In this document: piece by piece, positions 13,250 through 25,318 of the stretch
How positions within the stretch are numbered: position 1 is the first letter of the stretch
How the letters are laid out: the number at the start of each line of letters is the position of its first letter
Position numbers and translations under genes: made by a program
DNA from: Carnegiea gigantea
Lineage: Eukaryota; Streptophyta; Magnoliopsida; Caryophyllales; Cactaceae
DNA length: 64,000 nt
NCBI GenBank assembly: GCA_029747015.1
Contig: JAKOGI010000080.1
Coordinates: forward strand, 468,501 to 532,500
Reading direction: 5' to 3'
Notes under the pieces: model-generated
Databases searched by the model: none
What the model was told of the DNA's origin: nothing
The model's input: only the letters and a program-made list of their open reading frames with translations

Positions 13250-13840
13250 TTCTATTGTGTGATGGCGAAATTAGGGATAAAAATTGAACAATTATTCTCG
13301 TGGTTGTAACGACTGACGGGAGTAGGGCCAGTTCCAGTTCATCATGCCTCGATGGCCCATGTGAAGTGTTCAATTTGACTACTCTTTCGATCGTTCTTTC
13401 TTTTTTTTCTTTTTTCTTTTTTTGAAGTGTTTAACTAAACTACTCTCTAGCTCTTGGATTAATTTGATGCTTGCATTCAAGTCAAAAAGTTGATCAATAG
13501 TTGGTAGGTAACTTGAAGAGGTCAACGACTCTATATTTTCAAATGTATTTATATATGAGGAGTAATTCAAATTTTTTCAAATGTATTTATATCTGAGTTT
13601 CTTATATTAATTTGTCATTTTGGAACTAATTAATTAATCTAGGGCATAGGGTGTATTATATTGAAACTTTAAATGCTATTGAAGAGTCTTAATTAAGCTT
13701 CTTACTTCTGACTGCGAGAGCCACGCGCAAAAAAATTTGCAAGATGGTAAAGACTGCAACGAAGTGGCAAGTGGTCTTTTGACATTTCAAATGAAACCTT
13801 GGAAATCAACTGCATTGAAAGTGCTTAGAGCACCTGTAAT

Positions 13841-15114
13841 TAGGGTGGCAATGGATCCTTGATCCAACCTAAATTTGTCAGATCTGCTCTATTTATATGG
13901 GTCTAGATCCATCATTTTTGGATTCAATGGATCTTAAAAAGGATCTAGATCTTAAAGGGTCTAAAAATGGGTTCATTGCCTTGATCCAGATTCGACCCAT
14001 TAAGACCCATTGGACCCATTACTCATATAATCCAATAATTCAGCAAATAATTCTTTTAAACTTACTTCCTCTCTTTTTGCACTTGACATATCGTACATTA
14101 TTAGTTTTCATATCTAGAGATGAACATGTGTATCCAAATGAATAAGTATCCAACCTCACCAAAATTTCATACATCCATGAGTAGTATTAAAGGATAATAA
14201 TACGGTTGTTTAATAAATAAAATTAAAATTAATCATCTTTTGAGGTATTTTAGAATTTAATAGCAAAATTCAACTTCAATAATTTAGATCAAAACTTGAC
14301 TATCTAATGACAAATATTAAAAAAAGCTCAAATATGAATTTTGAGATCAAATGTATTCAAGTGGAGACAAATTTTAACTAAATGAAATACTTTGGAGCTC
14401 TGAATTCATATTTAAGTTTTTAAATCTTTCTTTTCAGATGATTAATTTTTAATTCAAACCATTGATGTTATTTTAGTTGTGAAAAAAGTTAGATGAATTG
14501 TTTCAGTTGTAAAAAATGTTAATTAAATTATTTTAGTGGAGATGAATGTTAACTAAATGAAAGAATTATGGGCTTAAAATTTCTACTTCAACTTATTTTA
14601 ATTAAATGAAAGATTCTTTCACTAAGAGTTTTGGATTGGCATTAGTGAGTTCTAATATTTTTTAACTCACAATATGCAAAGTTCTACTTGCCTATTGTTA
14701 GTTCTATGGATCTTATCAACTACCATGGAACTTGTTTTTGATATTTTGGTTGGTGGAATATAATTTTTAGGAGACTTGGTTGTATAAAGATTTATTATAG
14801 TTGACACTTCCTACTGGTAGTCACATTAAAGTTACTATTATCTTATATCTCATTTTTTGCTATTGCCTTTATTAAAAATTGTGTCATTGTTTATTGAACA
14901 GTTACTACATGTTTTAAACTCCTAACAAGCTTTTGTAAGATTGTGAATCCGTTTAGAATCCGTTTAAAATGCATAGACCCAATGCGTCTAAGAATGGATC
15001 TTAACTTTCAAGATCCAATAAGTCTATATTAGATCCGGACCCAGTTTCAAAAAATTAGAATGGATATGAATCTGAATAGATACGATCCAGATCTATAACC
15101 TATTGCCATCCCTA
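13841..15114. mobile_element. Non-autonomous hAT element, 1274 bp, with 8-bp target duplication
   Basis: The ends are TAGGGTGGCAAT on the left and ATTGCCATCCCTA on the right, which are inverted copies with one mismatch. The flanks carry a perfect 8-bp direct repeat, CCTGTAAT, at 13833-13840 and 15115-15122. Eight-bp duplications and T/CAGGG-type ends define the hAT superfamily. Subterminal regions on both sides repeat 'ggatct' and 'gatccag' motifs, the kind of array that hAT transposases bind. The centre is AT-rich, and I see no transposase (no hAT dimerisation or BED zinc-finger motifs). It would have to be mobilised by a transposase supplied elsewhere. Confidence 0.85.
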
Positions 15115-15122
15115 CCTGTAAT

Positions 15123-16405
15123 GCAAGGCTCACAAGCTAAAAATTTAGCTCACGGTTTAAAAAATACCATGCATTAGTGATCCGCTTTACTCGCTCCATG
15201 GTCGAGCTCATGGCTGTGATCCGCCCTCCGCACATTTTCTCTTTTTTTTGCCTATTAAGTCCTTAAAAGTTTAAAACCCAATAGTATATTAGTGGCGTAA
15301 AATATTATTTTATTTAGTGATCCATAGGATATAGAGAAAAGAGAAAAGGTTAGCTTATGCGATGATGTGCAGGATGTGAATCTCCAATTATGATCCAAAA
15401 TTATGGCACCAGCCTAGCCTGCTATTTATATACCTTTGTACGTGGGATGCGCTAATTAACTCATCATAAGACGGTATTCACGCTAGCCCGTGTTTGATTT
15501 ATTGTTCGCCATGTCCACCATGTCATAAAATAATTTACTAAAGATTTCGTACATATGCTGTCTACTTTCATGAATTTTGTTGTTAGGATATCCTCTATAT
15601 TTATACAATGAAATACAGTATTATTTGGGGAAAAGAGGTATATATTTCATTGATCAATTAATTTTGAATTTTACAATTAGACCACTCGATGTGTATCGAA
15701 AGAAAAGCTGGGAAAATTTGGCTGTAAATAACTGAATGTTGAGATCTAAAATAGATCATAATAGACAGTAGATTGAAGTGAGTGTGGAACAAATACAACA
15801 ATCACGGTAATGAACTTTCCAAGCGAAATCACAATAAACTAATGTATCTCTATGAACTTGATTCAGAGATATGATATGCATACTATCTTAAACTACATTG
15901 TGCAACCAACTAGTAAGTTTCAACTTTCAAGAATCGATGAACTAACACCATTATTTGATGTTAGTTATTTGCTTGCCCAGTTATATCAATTTAGAAAAAA
16001 ATAAAAAATAATTAAAAACAACATGTACAGCTAACCCTTGTATACATACATCAGATTCCTGTGGTACAAAGACAGAAACATTTGTTCCTATACGATTCAA
16101 CATTCTTCATCATTCAAGCCTTGATTCCTGCACAGCTTGATTTATAATACTGTAATGCTACTATAATATGGTACTAAGTAATGATTGTTGAGTCATCATT
16201 ACATCTTAAATACATTTTAATTATTATATGTTGTAATCTGTATGTATGTGCATGGATTACGTACATAGCTTCTTGATCAGCTAGCCTCAGCATTTTTCAG
16301 AAAACCCTAATCATGCACTGAATGCAAAAATTGATACCCCATATTAATGGATAAAATAAGCTTAATTATTTTTTTTCCCAGTTGTCAAAACAAATTAAGG
16401 AATAT
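15123..16405. other. Intergenic DNA, nothing recognised
   Basis: AT-rich sequence with no exon or transposon end that I can support. Confidence 0.45.
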
Positions 16406-16413
16406 GTAATGAT

Positions 16414-16642
16414 TAGAGCTGTGAAACGGGTCGGATCTGATCGATCTATTTAAAAAAGGATTAATCTCGTGTCTGCTTTGAAAATGGTCTAGATTTGCTT
16501 AAAATTGAAAATAATAATTTTTCACGCTAAATAGTCAAATCATGTCGACTTCGGATGAAAATCGGTTTGGTTCGGGTCGAGTTTATGTTTCTCTCAGTAA
16601 CTGCAGGTCGGATTCGTATCGGGTCAGACTTTCCTAATTCTA
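16414..16642. mobile_element. Short hAT-type MITE, 229 bp, with perfect 8-bp target duplication
   Basis: The flanking direct repeat is GTAATGAT at 16406-16413 and 16643-16650. The element starts TAGAGCTGTGAAACGGGTC and, in reverse complement, its other end starts TAGAATTAGGAAAGTC, so the terminal match is limited to the first bases. Inside, 'gggtcgga', 'ggttcgggtcg' and 'cgggtcaga' motifs are clustered, as in the other hAT elements here. Confidence 0.65.
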
Positions 16643-16650
16643 GTAATGAT

Positions 16651-19360
16651 ATACACAGTTAGCCTAATCTGTTGAGACTTGAGAGAAATTAAAATGACAT
16701 AAAACATCGATCAGGTCAGACAATCATAACATTAGCAGGAATTAACATATGTGGAATTCAGTGTTTCTAATAATCGCTGGATCAAACCTTTGGTAAGAAA
16801 ACTCTATTTTTTTAAGGATAGTAATGAATTTAGCATTTTAAGTCTTGTAAATAAAGAAAAACTATACCTATTATGCAACGATAATAATTTGAGTTTGTTT
16901 AATGCGATATTGAAAAGAAAGAAAAAAAATCGCAAATTATTTTACGTGATCTTATTGGGATATTCTCCATGGAGAAATATCTCCAAGAGTAGTAAAACAT
17001 TTGCAAGACGCACGTCCATGCACTCCACTTTACAAGGGATTGCATTTACCCAGACGTCCTGAGATAATGCCAGGTTACTTAAGATTATTGGCCGTTTTGT
17101 TGGGATTTTTCCTAATTAGATTCTACTTAATAAAATATTAAATTATGGCCTTTTGCAAAGCTCAATGACTTCCCTTAATTATTTGGTAGAACCCAGATAA
17201 TTTTTTATACACATCTTTTCTGGGGATTCCCCAATTTATTTGACCGGATGTGAGAGACTCAAGATAAAATCTTTCAATTGAGATGGTTTGAGACCTTATC
17301 ATATTTTAATATTTGATGTGAAGAAAAAAGATTGGATTCTTAATTATATCCCAGTTCCCAAGTCATATGCTATACGTTCTTGAGAATTGCACCAAAAAAA
17401 TTAAATGCTTTAATAATCTATCGTTCTTTGATAATTTTAGCTGCTTATGATCACAAAATAATAAATTATCACTAATTTTATTCATACTAATAAAAAATAT
17501 ATTGGTACACTATGAAATTGATTTATTTTAAATTTCAATCATTAAAACTCCTTATTTTTATGGTGATGTCTTCAATATAACTATGGTACATCGTATTAAT
17601 AAAATTTGACATTCATTTTGTTAGTACACCTAGTATGATTAGTAGATTATATATTCATTATTTGGATTACATGCCCTAATAAAAAGATATGGAATGTACA
17701 AAAATGCTTCACAAGAAAGACTCTAGTATAGAAATTAATTGGCATAATTTTTTAAAACATTTTTCTTTTCTTTTTTTTAAATAAAAAACCACCCTACCTT
17801 TCCCCAACATGTAACTATACTTGAAAATTGGACAAGCAATTAATAATGATATCGAAAGGACCAGGCAATTGGTTATTGTTTGCTGGCCCAGGCCTCATCC
17901 TATTTTGAGGTTTTTTTTTTTTTTAATAGCATTAAAAAAAAAGGTCAAACCAAACCTATCAACCACGTATACATCATCTTATCACGCATACTGATTCGAA
18001 AAAACGAAGGCTTTATACTAAAAGTCAAACCAAACTCAAAGCGTAAAGACATTTTGAGTTTAAAAGTGTGAATACATTAAGTTTAAAATTTATTCTCAAT
18101 TTTCCTTCTCTAAAAATAACGAGCAAAGAAAGTTTTATCCTAGCATTATTTTTGTCCTTCTATTTCTATATTTAAATGATTATTTGTCATCTTTTAAATA
18201 AAATACATGTAACTAGAAGATATATTTAAAGAATATATATGTAAACTTCATACGAAGTATTAAAGAAGATTTCAAATTAAATAAATTGCATTCACGTATC
18301 TCCAATTTCAAAGCATTTCTAAAAAGTTAAATTGAATTACAAATTGATTACATATGGACCATTATATATAGTCAATCCCTACACTGATTTAAGAGTTGGG
18401 ATGTGTCATTGATTACAAACTTTCGACATGTTCTCCACGAAAATTATCTAAGTAAAATCTTTTAAGAAAAATTGATGTAGATTTCTTTACCTATTTCAAA
18501 AAAGAGGCATCTGGATACATTAAAAACTTGAAGTCATTGTATATCACTAATATTTCATGTCTCATTTAATTTTCAGATATATTTAATCTAATTTTAAAAC
18601 GGTAGAAAACTTCAACTAAACTGGTCCATTAGGTTTTTCTTTGAAACTTCAAATTTGAAAGTGTGAGATATTTCCTCTTTTGTTTCCCCTCATTTTGAAT
18701 CAAGAAAACCAAAAAAGGTAGAATAGAAGTGGGATTTATTCACCTGCCTTCCTCCTTGATTAATAAAGATATGTCCAAATTAAACATGCATGAAAAGTCA
18801 AACAAAGAAAAGGGATATATATAATTTTCCCTCCACACCAATCACCATGATTTGATCATGTGGCTCTCAAGAATAATGACAACTCCTGCAAATTGTACTA
18901 ATCCTAAGCCTAATCCTAATCCTGATCCTAATCCAAAACAAATCCAACGTGATCTACTCCACATGGCTGATCCACATTTTTTTTCCTTTTTAATTACTCC
19001 CTTCAATTTTAATCTATAGACAGAGAAGCTATGAATATAGAAAGTTCAAGTCTCTTGGGGATTCTAATTTGGCAATTTGCAATTTGTCTATTTCCTCGTC
19101 AAAATGGTTCTACATATATAGATCTTTAGAACTCATATTATACGATATTTTACTGATAATAATTAATATCAAATTTTTTATTTATACATTTAGATTTATA
19201 GTGAGACATTAATTTGTAAGTTGAATGATAAAATAACTTATTTTTTCATTTATGGTAGGTACACTACTAATGAAAATTGGTCTGAGTTATTTGCGCGTAG
19301 TATACATCAAATAGAGCTCAATAATGCAAAATATGAGGATTTTAACCTAAAAAATATATA
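16651..19360. other. Intergenic DNA, nothing recognised
   Basis: AT-rich DNA. A frame of 103 codons at 16751-17062 has no family resemblance and no supporting context. A short 'cctaat' repeat near 18900-18935 resembles, but is not, the plant telomere repeat. Confidence 0.4.
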
Positions 19361-19685
19361 GGATTTTTGGAATATAATAATCTCAACTTATGGAGTGGTG
19401 GAAGATAATAAGCTGGACTTAAGAAATCTTTGCAAGTGAACTTTACTTTGAAGGGCTTTATTTTTGGTATACCACCACCGAGTCGGACTCGTCGGAAAGG
19501 TGACGTGGCGGTGGTTGATGCCTATGTGTAAGTAAGAAGCGAACAAAAAAAAAATGAAAAATGGGAGTTCAACCTTGTTTATCCTAGTATGATTAGTCGA
19601 CCGTTTAATTTTGGACACATAGACTCTCTCCTTTCTCATTCTCTCTCCTTCCTCAGCCTCCCTCCTCTCCCTTTCTCTCCTCTTG
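19361..19685 (+). repeat. Left terminal inverted repeat of the MULE
   Basis: Pairs with 24678-25005 in inverse orientation over nearly all its length, with scattered substitutions and small indels. Its inner part is CT-rich ('ctctctccttcctcagcctc') and probably acts as promoter and 5' leader for the GRF gene that starts at 19792. Confidence 0.9.
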
Positions 19686-19791
19686 CAAAATATCTCTCTC
19701 AGTCTCCCTCATCTTCAAAGCAAAAAATGCGATTTTGAAGAGAAAGAAGAAAACGAAAGCCCGAAGTCGAGATCTGTTCCAAGAGGTGAAC

Positions 19792-20345
19792 ATGTCTGGT
19801 AGAACAGCAAATGTTGCTGGGTCACTGAATTATGAGAAGACATCAAATTCAAGTAGTTAGAGCTCGATTCTAGGCATGGTGAAGTGTTTTCATGGCTTAC
19901 CTACTATATATCAAACCTATAGAAGGCCCCCAAATAGGGAGAGAAAGTTTTCTGGGTGTCAATTGTGGAAGTAACTGAAATCAAAATAGGGTTACATTAG
20001 TGGAATAATGAAAATTAGGGTTTAATGATTGGATGCAACCTACAATTGATGTGTTACTTTTGTGTGTGTGTGTAGGTTAATGAAGATTGTGGGTTTTTCA
20101 GATGGGATGAAGAGAATGCAATGAATGCTGATAAGCTGCAAATGTTGAAAGAAGAGAATGCAAAATTGAGAAGCAAGATTGTTAAGGAGAAGGAGAAGAG
20201 GAGAAGAGTTGAACAAGAAATGAAGGCATTGAACGAGGAACTCATGGCATTAAAACTTACAGCTGCAAACAAGTGGGGGTGGCACAAAATGTAGATGTAT
20301 CTCACTATTTTCTTAGTTGTAATAGTTCTGGTCAGGAAAAATTGA
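19792..20345 (+). pseudogene. GRF-type zinc-finger / coiled-coil gene inside the MULE, broken
   Basis: Two exons are visible. Exon 1 starts at 19792 and has an in-frame TAG at codon 23 (19858-19860); beyond it are CFHG, GRKFSGC and then QLWK. Exon 2, after the acceptor ending at 20075, opens with NEDCGFFRW. Together these give the C-x-H ... C ... C ligands and the FFRW end of a GRF zinc finger. A charged coiled coil (KLQMLKEENAKLRSKIV and on) follows to about 20290, then a TAG at 20292-20294, then a short hydrophobic tail ending at 20345. GRF finger, coiled coil and C-terminal membrane segment is a common plant layout. The exon 1 donor (GTAACT near 19975) does not join exon 2 in frame, so an indel is also present. 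The GRF domain is known as a DNA- or RNA-binding finger. Its role in a transposon is not known to me. Confidence 0.7.
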
Positions 20346-21013
20346 TTGTATGGTGTGGGCAGATGTAAGGAGTTAGTGTTCAAACTTTGTAGCTATTTAT
20401 TAGGGTAGATGAATGTGGTTGGGTAGTTGTACTTTGTATTGAATGAATGAAAAGAATGAAAGTAGTGAAATATTTTGCTCCAAAAGCATGTGATCCGAAA
20501 TATCATTATAATATTGTACTTGGTAGCAACTAATGAGCAAGTAATGATCCAAAATAGTCATTACTTTCCCTGTATGTTAACAAAATGAGCAAAAAAGGTT
20601 TACAAGTCACTGTAAATCTGGCACATTAAGCCTCAAGTATACACATTTGATATCCAATTACCTAAGTTTAACACACAACATAGAACACCACACCTAAATT
20701 TAACTATTTAAATGTACAAATATGACACTTAAAGACTGCAGGGAAGTTAGAATCTTGACTATAGAGGGCTAATAAAAGCCTGTGAGCTGCTGGTAGCTAC
20801 TGATGCTTGACTGAAAGTGAGAGACTACCTTGATCTGTGGTCCGGATAAGGGTGGAATATCCTAAGATACTGAAAAATAAAAAATTAAGAATGTGCAAAA
20901 CTAGAAAAATATTTTGTTTATAAAAAAGTAAAATGTGAAACACTTACCCTAGCTGTTCTCCCTCTACCTCTCCTTCCTCTAATTCCTCCTCTACCTCTAG
21001 TAGTTACTGCTCC

Positions 21014-24000
21014 TTACTCCCTTGGCTCACTGAGAAGCTCAAGTTGTTTCCTTGGTCTGCCCCGTTGCCTTTTCTGTGGAGGTGGGTTGCCATGAGTAGA
21101 TTCTGCTGGTTGAGGACATCCCTTCTTGTTATGACCAGCACTCTTACAGTTGGTGCACACCATCTGCCTTTCATGTCTCGTCAATCTGCCTGCCTTTTTT
21201 GGATCTTCATGTGGATCTTTCCTTATGTTTCTCTTTGGTCTACCAGGCCCCACCTTAACTGGTGGAGGTTACAGTGGCATGTCCTTCTCAGGCCAATGTC
21301 TCTCTCCAGCACATGGAGATATTGAACTTTCATAGGTTATTATATACATCTCCTTTTTGAAATAAGAATGCACATAATCTTCTGGATCTTGCTTCATATA
21401 TGCTGCACATGCAATGGTATGCACATGACAACAAGGTATTCCTATGAGATTCCATTTTCTATGTGTGCATTTGGCTTGGTTGAAATATACAACAAGGCTG
21501 TCTAGCCTGTGCTTGACCTAGAAGACTTTGGTTCCAGCTAGAACAGGGAAAAAATTTCTTACTTCTTCTTTTTCCTTCTCCGGTTCACTCCTTATCATAG
21601 GACAGATGTCATCTTCAGAAGCTTCCATAATGGACCTTTCACCATAATCCTCTGCATCAAAGCTATTCTAACATCCTCTAACATGTCAATCAAATATTTG
21701 GTTCTTGCATGGACAATATAGGCATTGAAAGTCTCAACCATGTTGTTGACAATAACGTCATATTTTGAATCCTCTCTCATGAAGGCCTTGCAGAATAGTT
21801 TTGAATTTTGAAACTCAAAATCTTCTGCTGCCTTAGGGGAAGTTTCTCTGAGTGCCTTAATTGTATCTTTCAAATCAGTTTGGTTGTATGTCCTTGCTGC
21901 ATTCCAAAATAAAAGTTTCAATTCTTCAACTTTGTGAGTTTTCTTCTAATTTGCATATATATGTTGAGCACAGTGTCTGTGCTCACAATTGGGAAATATA
22001 GCTACCAGAGCATGAAGAATTGCCTATATTTGAAAAAAAATGCAAGGTCAGTCATATACTTGGAACTCCAACTCAAAAAGAGTTTACCGTAGAATAAAAT
22101 CACCTTGTGTTCATTAGATATGAAACTCCAACTAAAATCATTTGTGCCTTCAAGGCAGTCCCTCAAATGCTGAAGAAACCACTCCCAGGAGTCATTGTTT
22201 TCACCTTCAATAACAACCCATGTAATTGGAAACATTTGATTGTTTCCATCCATGCCAATTGCAGCCAATAGACAACCTCCCAAAAATGTCTTCATAAAGC
22301 TATCATGAATGCATATCACAAGTCTGCACCCTGAAAGTAGGCCCTTCATGAGCCCTTTAAAGCTAACAAACATCATTTGAAAAATAAGGATATCCTTGAC
22401 AATTTTAGGATCAGTTTCAATAATGAATGAGCTACTTGGATTTGACCTATTCAGCTCCTCAATGTACCTTCCCAACTTTGAGTAATGGTCAAATATTGAG
22501 CCATGCAATATTCCATAAGCTGTTTGTTTTGCTTTGTAAGCAGTCCACTTGTTTATAACAATCCCATGATCCTTCTTAACTGCATTCACCAACTCTTTGA
22601 CAGACCATGTTGGATTTTCTTTGAACCTAAGCAAGTAATGGGATGTAATCCATGTATACTTCAATTGTCTATTCTTTACCATGTTTCTTGTACAAACATG
22701 GTGGTTGTTTACTATTCTAAGAACCCATGCAGCTTTGGATTTATCCCATGATGCATACAGTTTGAATCTACAGTCCTATTTATAAACTGCACCTATCCTT
22801 CTTCTTCTTGAGTCAGAGATATCTATTTTTAAGTCATACCCCTGTGTTATTGTAAACTTTGATATTGCATCCTTGAACCTCTAAACTGTTCCAAGAATCA
22901 TTCCAACTTGCCATTTCAATTTCTTGAAATCAGTGTGCTCATCCACCTTAATAGGTTTTTCCTTTTTCCTTAACAACCTAGGAACATCTCCATCAATCTT
23001 TCCATCAGTATCTATTTCAGCTTGAGAAGACTCATAATCACTATACAAGCTTGAACCTAATTGTATTTGTTCAATGCCACTGGTAGCAGACTTATCTGCA
23101 GTTATGTCTTGCTTGCCCACCTGTTCAGCATTATCGATCCTTCCTGAACCCTTTTGTTTCTTACACTCACCAGCCTTAGCCCTGGCAGCTGCCCACTCCT
23201 CATCACTTGTCTCCAGATCCTCAACATCAGCCTCCCATTCATTTTGAATATCAGTATCCCAATCATACTCATCACCATCATTCTCACACCCATCATCATC
23301 AACACCACCACCCACATTTATTTTTCTTTTGCCTCTTGCTTTTGAAATGCCACCTACAATGTCCTCAAAGGCCTCTAAGTCAACCTTAGTTTGAGGAACA
23401 TATTCACTATCACCAGACTCTTTATTAAGTGACTCACCCTCAATCAATTTATCCCATGGAATAGGTGACTCAGGTCTAGAGTCTTCCCAATCTCATTCAG
23501 GTACATACTCATTATTCACATTGAAAACAGGGGTTGTGTCATGTGAATGGGCCTTTTGAGTTGTGATGGTAGGGGATGGAATAGGGGTAGCAGCAGATGT
23601 TGGGGTTAGGGTTGGGGTTGGTGTGGGTGTTTGATCTTGCTAAACTGGTTCTTCAATTGGGCCTTTCTTATGGACATTTTGCTTTTTTCTACTAAAAGGG
23701 GATTTTATTGGAGTATGCTTCATTCTGGTGCCCCTTGAATTTTGAGACCCAAATGTGCTGGTTGACCTATCAAGCCCCCCTTTGATCACATTCCTAACCA
23801 TCATTGATACTGCTGCTCATTGGGTCCACATTGGACTGTTGTGTGGCCATGGAAGGGCAAAGTAAAGCAGGCATATCAGGGACCACTTCCTTTGGAACAT
23901 CCACTCTATGAACTAAGTACACTACCAATCTTTTATGAACAGCAACAGCAACAACTATATGTAATGATTCAAAATCATTATGACAAGTCCTCAACCCCTC

Positions 24001-24219
24001 TCTCAAACTCATTCTATGTATTAGATAGTAAAATTCCTCCACATTGGTAAATCCAATATCTTTAGCAAGTCCAATTATCTCAAACCTAGATAACCTATCT
24101 ATGTCAACAGGCTTAATTTCAGACACTCCACCTCCAACATATTCCACCTTAACACCATCCACAAATTTTTCCCCATGATGAATCTCTACAACTATATCAT
24201 CAACAATCATTTTCGCCAA
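21014..24219 (-). pseudogene. MuDR/MULE transposase, degenerate
   Basis: Read on the minus strand from the ATG at 24219, segments in shifting frames give: a PB1-like domain (IVVEIHHGEKF onward, about 24219-23800); an acidic linker (about 23350-23050); the MuDR DNA-binding domain (KLKWQVGMILGT to VINKWTAYKAK, about 22920-22530); the MULE transposase core with LLAAIGMDGNNQMFPITWV and NDSWEWFL (about 22270-22150); a SWIM-type finger (CTHRKW ... GIPCCHVH, about 21460-21415); a CCHC knuckle (CTNCKSAGHNKKGC) and an AT-hook-like RGRPRK (about 21160-21050). A short intron, about 22025-22113, interrupts the core. Disablements include TAG at 23643 and TGA near 23496, TAG at 22881-22883, 22776-22778 and 21946-21948, and frameshifts near 23800 and 21600. 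The element cannot supply its own transposase. Confidence 0.88.
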
Positions 24220-24677
24220 TTATACTATTTACAAAACAAATAAAATATAAAAACATACATGCGTTAGGTCGACATTTACAAAAGTAGGCATATTACACAC
24301 CCTTATCCCCTTATCAATCCAACAATAAATAATAACAGAAACATAGTGTCCTTTAAACCCTTCAATTAATCACAATTAAGTTAAAAAAAAAAAAAAAGCC
24401 TAGCTTTACACGCTTTAATACAAAAAGTGGATCTGTGTTTCTTTTCCACGTTCTCCCCCAGTTTCCTTGTCAAGTTTGCCAACAACCACCGTCCACTTCC
24501 ACTTTAGCAGCAACAGAGGATAAAAAAACACACTCAATTTTGCTCCCAATTCGCAACACTCCAACGCTAGGATTTTCACTTTTTTAATTAATTTCGAAAT
24601 TTTGATGAGAGGGAGGGAGAAATTTAGTGTTCTTTACTTTTTCAGGTTTTAAATACGTTAAGTGGGAAGTTTTATTT

Positions 24678-25005
24678 CAAGAGGAGAGAATAGGAGCGGA
24701 GAGAGACTGAGGAACGAGAGAGAATGACGAAGGAGAGAGCCTACATGTCAAAAATTAAATGGTCAACTAATCTTACTAGGATAAACAAGGTCAAACTCCC
24801 ATTTTTCTTTTTATTTTTTTTGTTCGCTTCTTACTTACACATAGGCATCAACCACCGCCACGTCAGCTTTCCGACGAGTCTGACTTGGTGGTGGTATACC
24901 AAAAATAAATCCCTTAAAAGTAAAGCTCACTAGTAAGGATTTCTTAAGTTCAGCTTATTATCTTCCCCCACCCCATAAGTTGAGATTATTATATTCCAAA
25001 AATCC
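24678..25005 (-). repeat. Right terminal inverted repeat of the MULE
   Basis: Inverse copy of 19361-19685. It lies upstream of the minus-strand transposase start at 24219 and so probably carries its promoter. Conserved blocks include 'ctgacgtggcggtggttgat' in the minus-strand sense. Confidence 0.9.
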
Positions 25006-25014
25006 AAACATGTA

Positions 25015-25280
25015 ACATCATTCAAAAGTTTATAATGGTTAAAATCTTGCCATCACAAGCAGAAATATAGTAGATGGAATTTACAAAATGACCTCATAAA
25101 TGAGTCAAAATTCTTTAATAAAAAATTTATTGTTAACTTTATATTCAGATTTCAAATGACTACGTTTTAATTCAAAAAACAAAGCAGAGGGCCAATTCTC
25201 TTTTACTTTCAAGATATAATTGTTTAATGTATTGTTTCTGGTCCCCCCAAAAAAAGAGGAAAAATCTGTTTGTGGCTTGA

Positions 25281-25318
<38 letters not shown>

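Larger units (their letters stand above)
19361..25005. mobile_element. Mutator-like element (MULE) with about 325-bp terminal inverted repeats and two convergent genes
   Basis: The left end (19361 onward) and right end (back from 25005) are inverted copies starting GGATTTTTGGAATATAATAA, and they stay alignable for about 325 bp. The 9-bp flanks are AAATATATA (19352-19360) and AAACATGTA (25006-25014). They match at 7 of 9 positions, so they could be an aged 9-bp Mutator-type duplication. Inside, a MuDR-type transposase gene runs on the minus strand from the right TIR, and a GRF zinc-finger gene runs on the plus strand from the left TIR. Both are disrupted. The arrangement recalls maize MuDR, where two genes also converge from the TIRs. 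Confidence 0.9.

Noticed and set aside
16751..17062. 103-codon plus-strand frame
   Set aside because: Lys/Asn/Leu-rich product typical of AT-rich chance frames; no family resemblance and no gene context.
18901..18935. Short cctaat repeats resembling telomeric DNA
   Set aside because: The unit is not the plant telomere repeat CCCTAAA and only about five degenerate units are present.
20054..20383. Minus-strand frame of 109 codons within the MULE
   Set aside because: It is antisense to the GRF coiled-coil exon, which has recognisable zinc-finger residues and a splice acceptor in the plus sense.
19388..24933. Matching frames of 83 codons (19388-19639, minus) and 69 codons (24724-24933, plus), at first seeming to be a duplicated gene
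   Set aside because: They are the two arms of the MULE terminal inverted repeat read through by chance; the similarity extends into non-coding bases on both sides.
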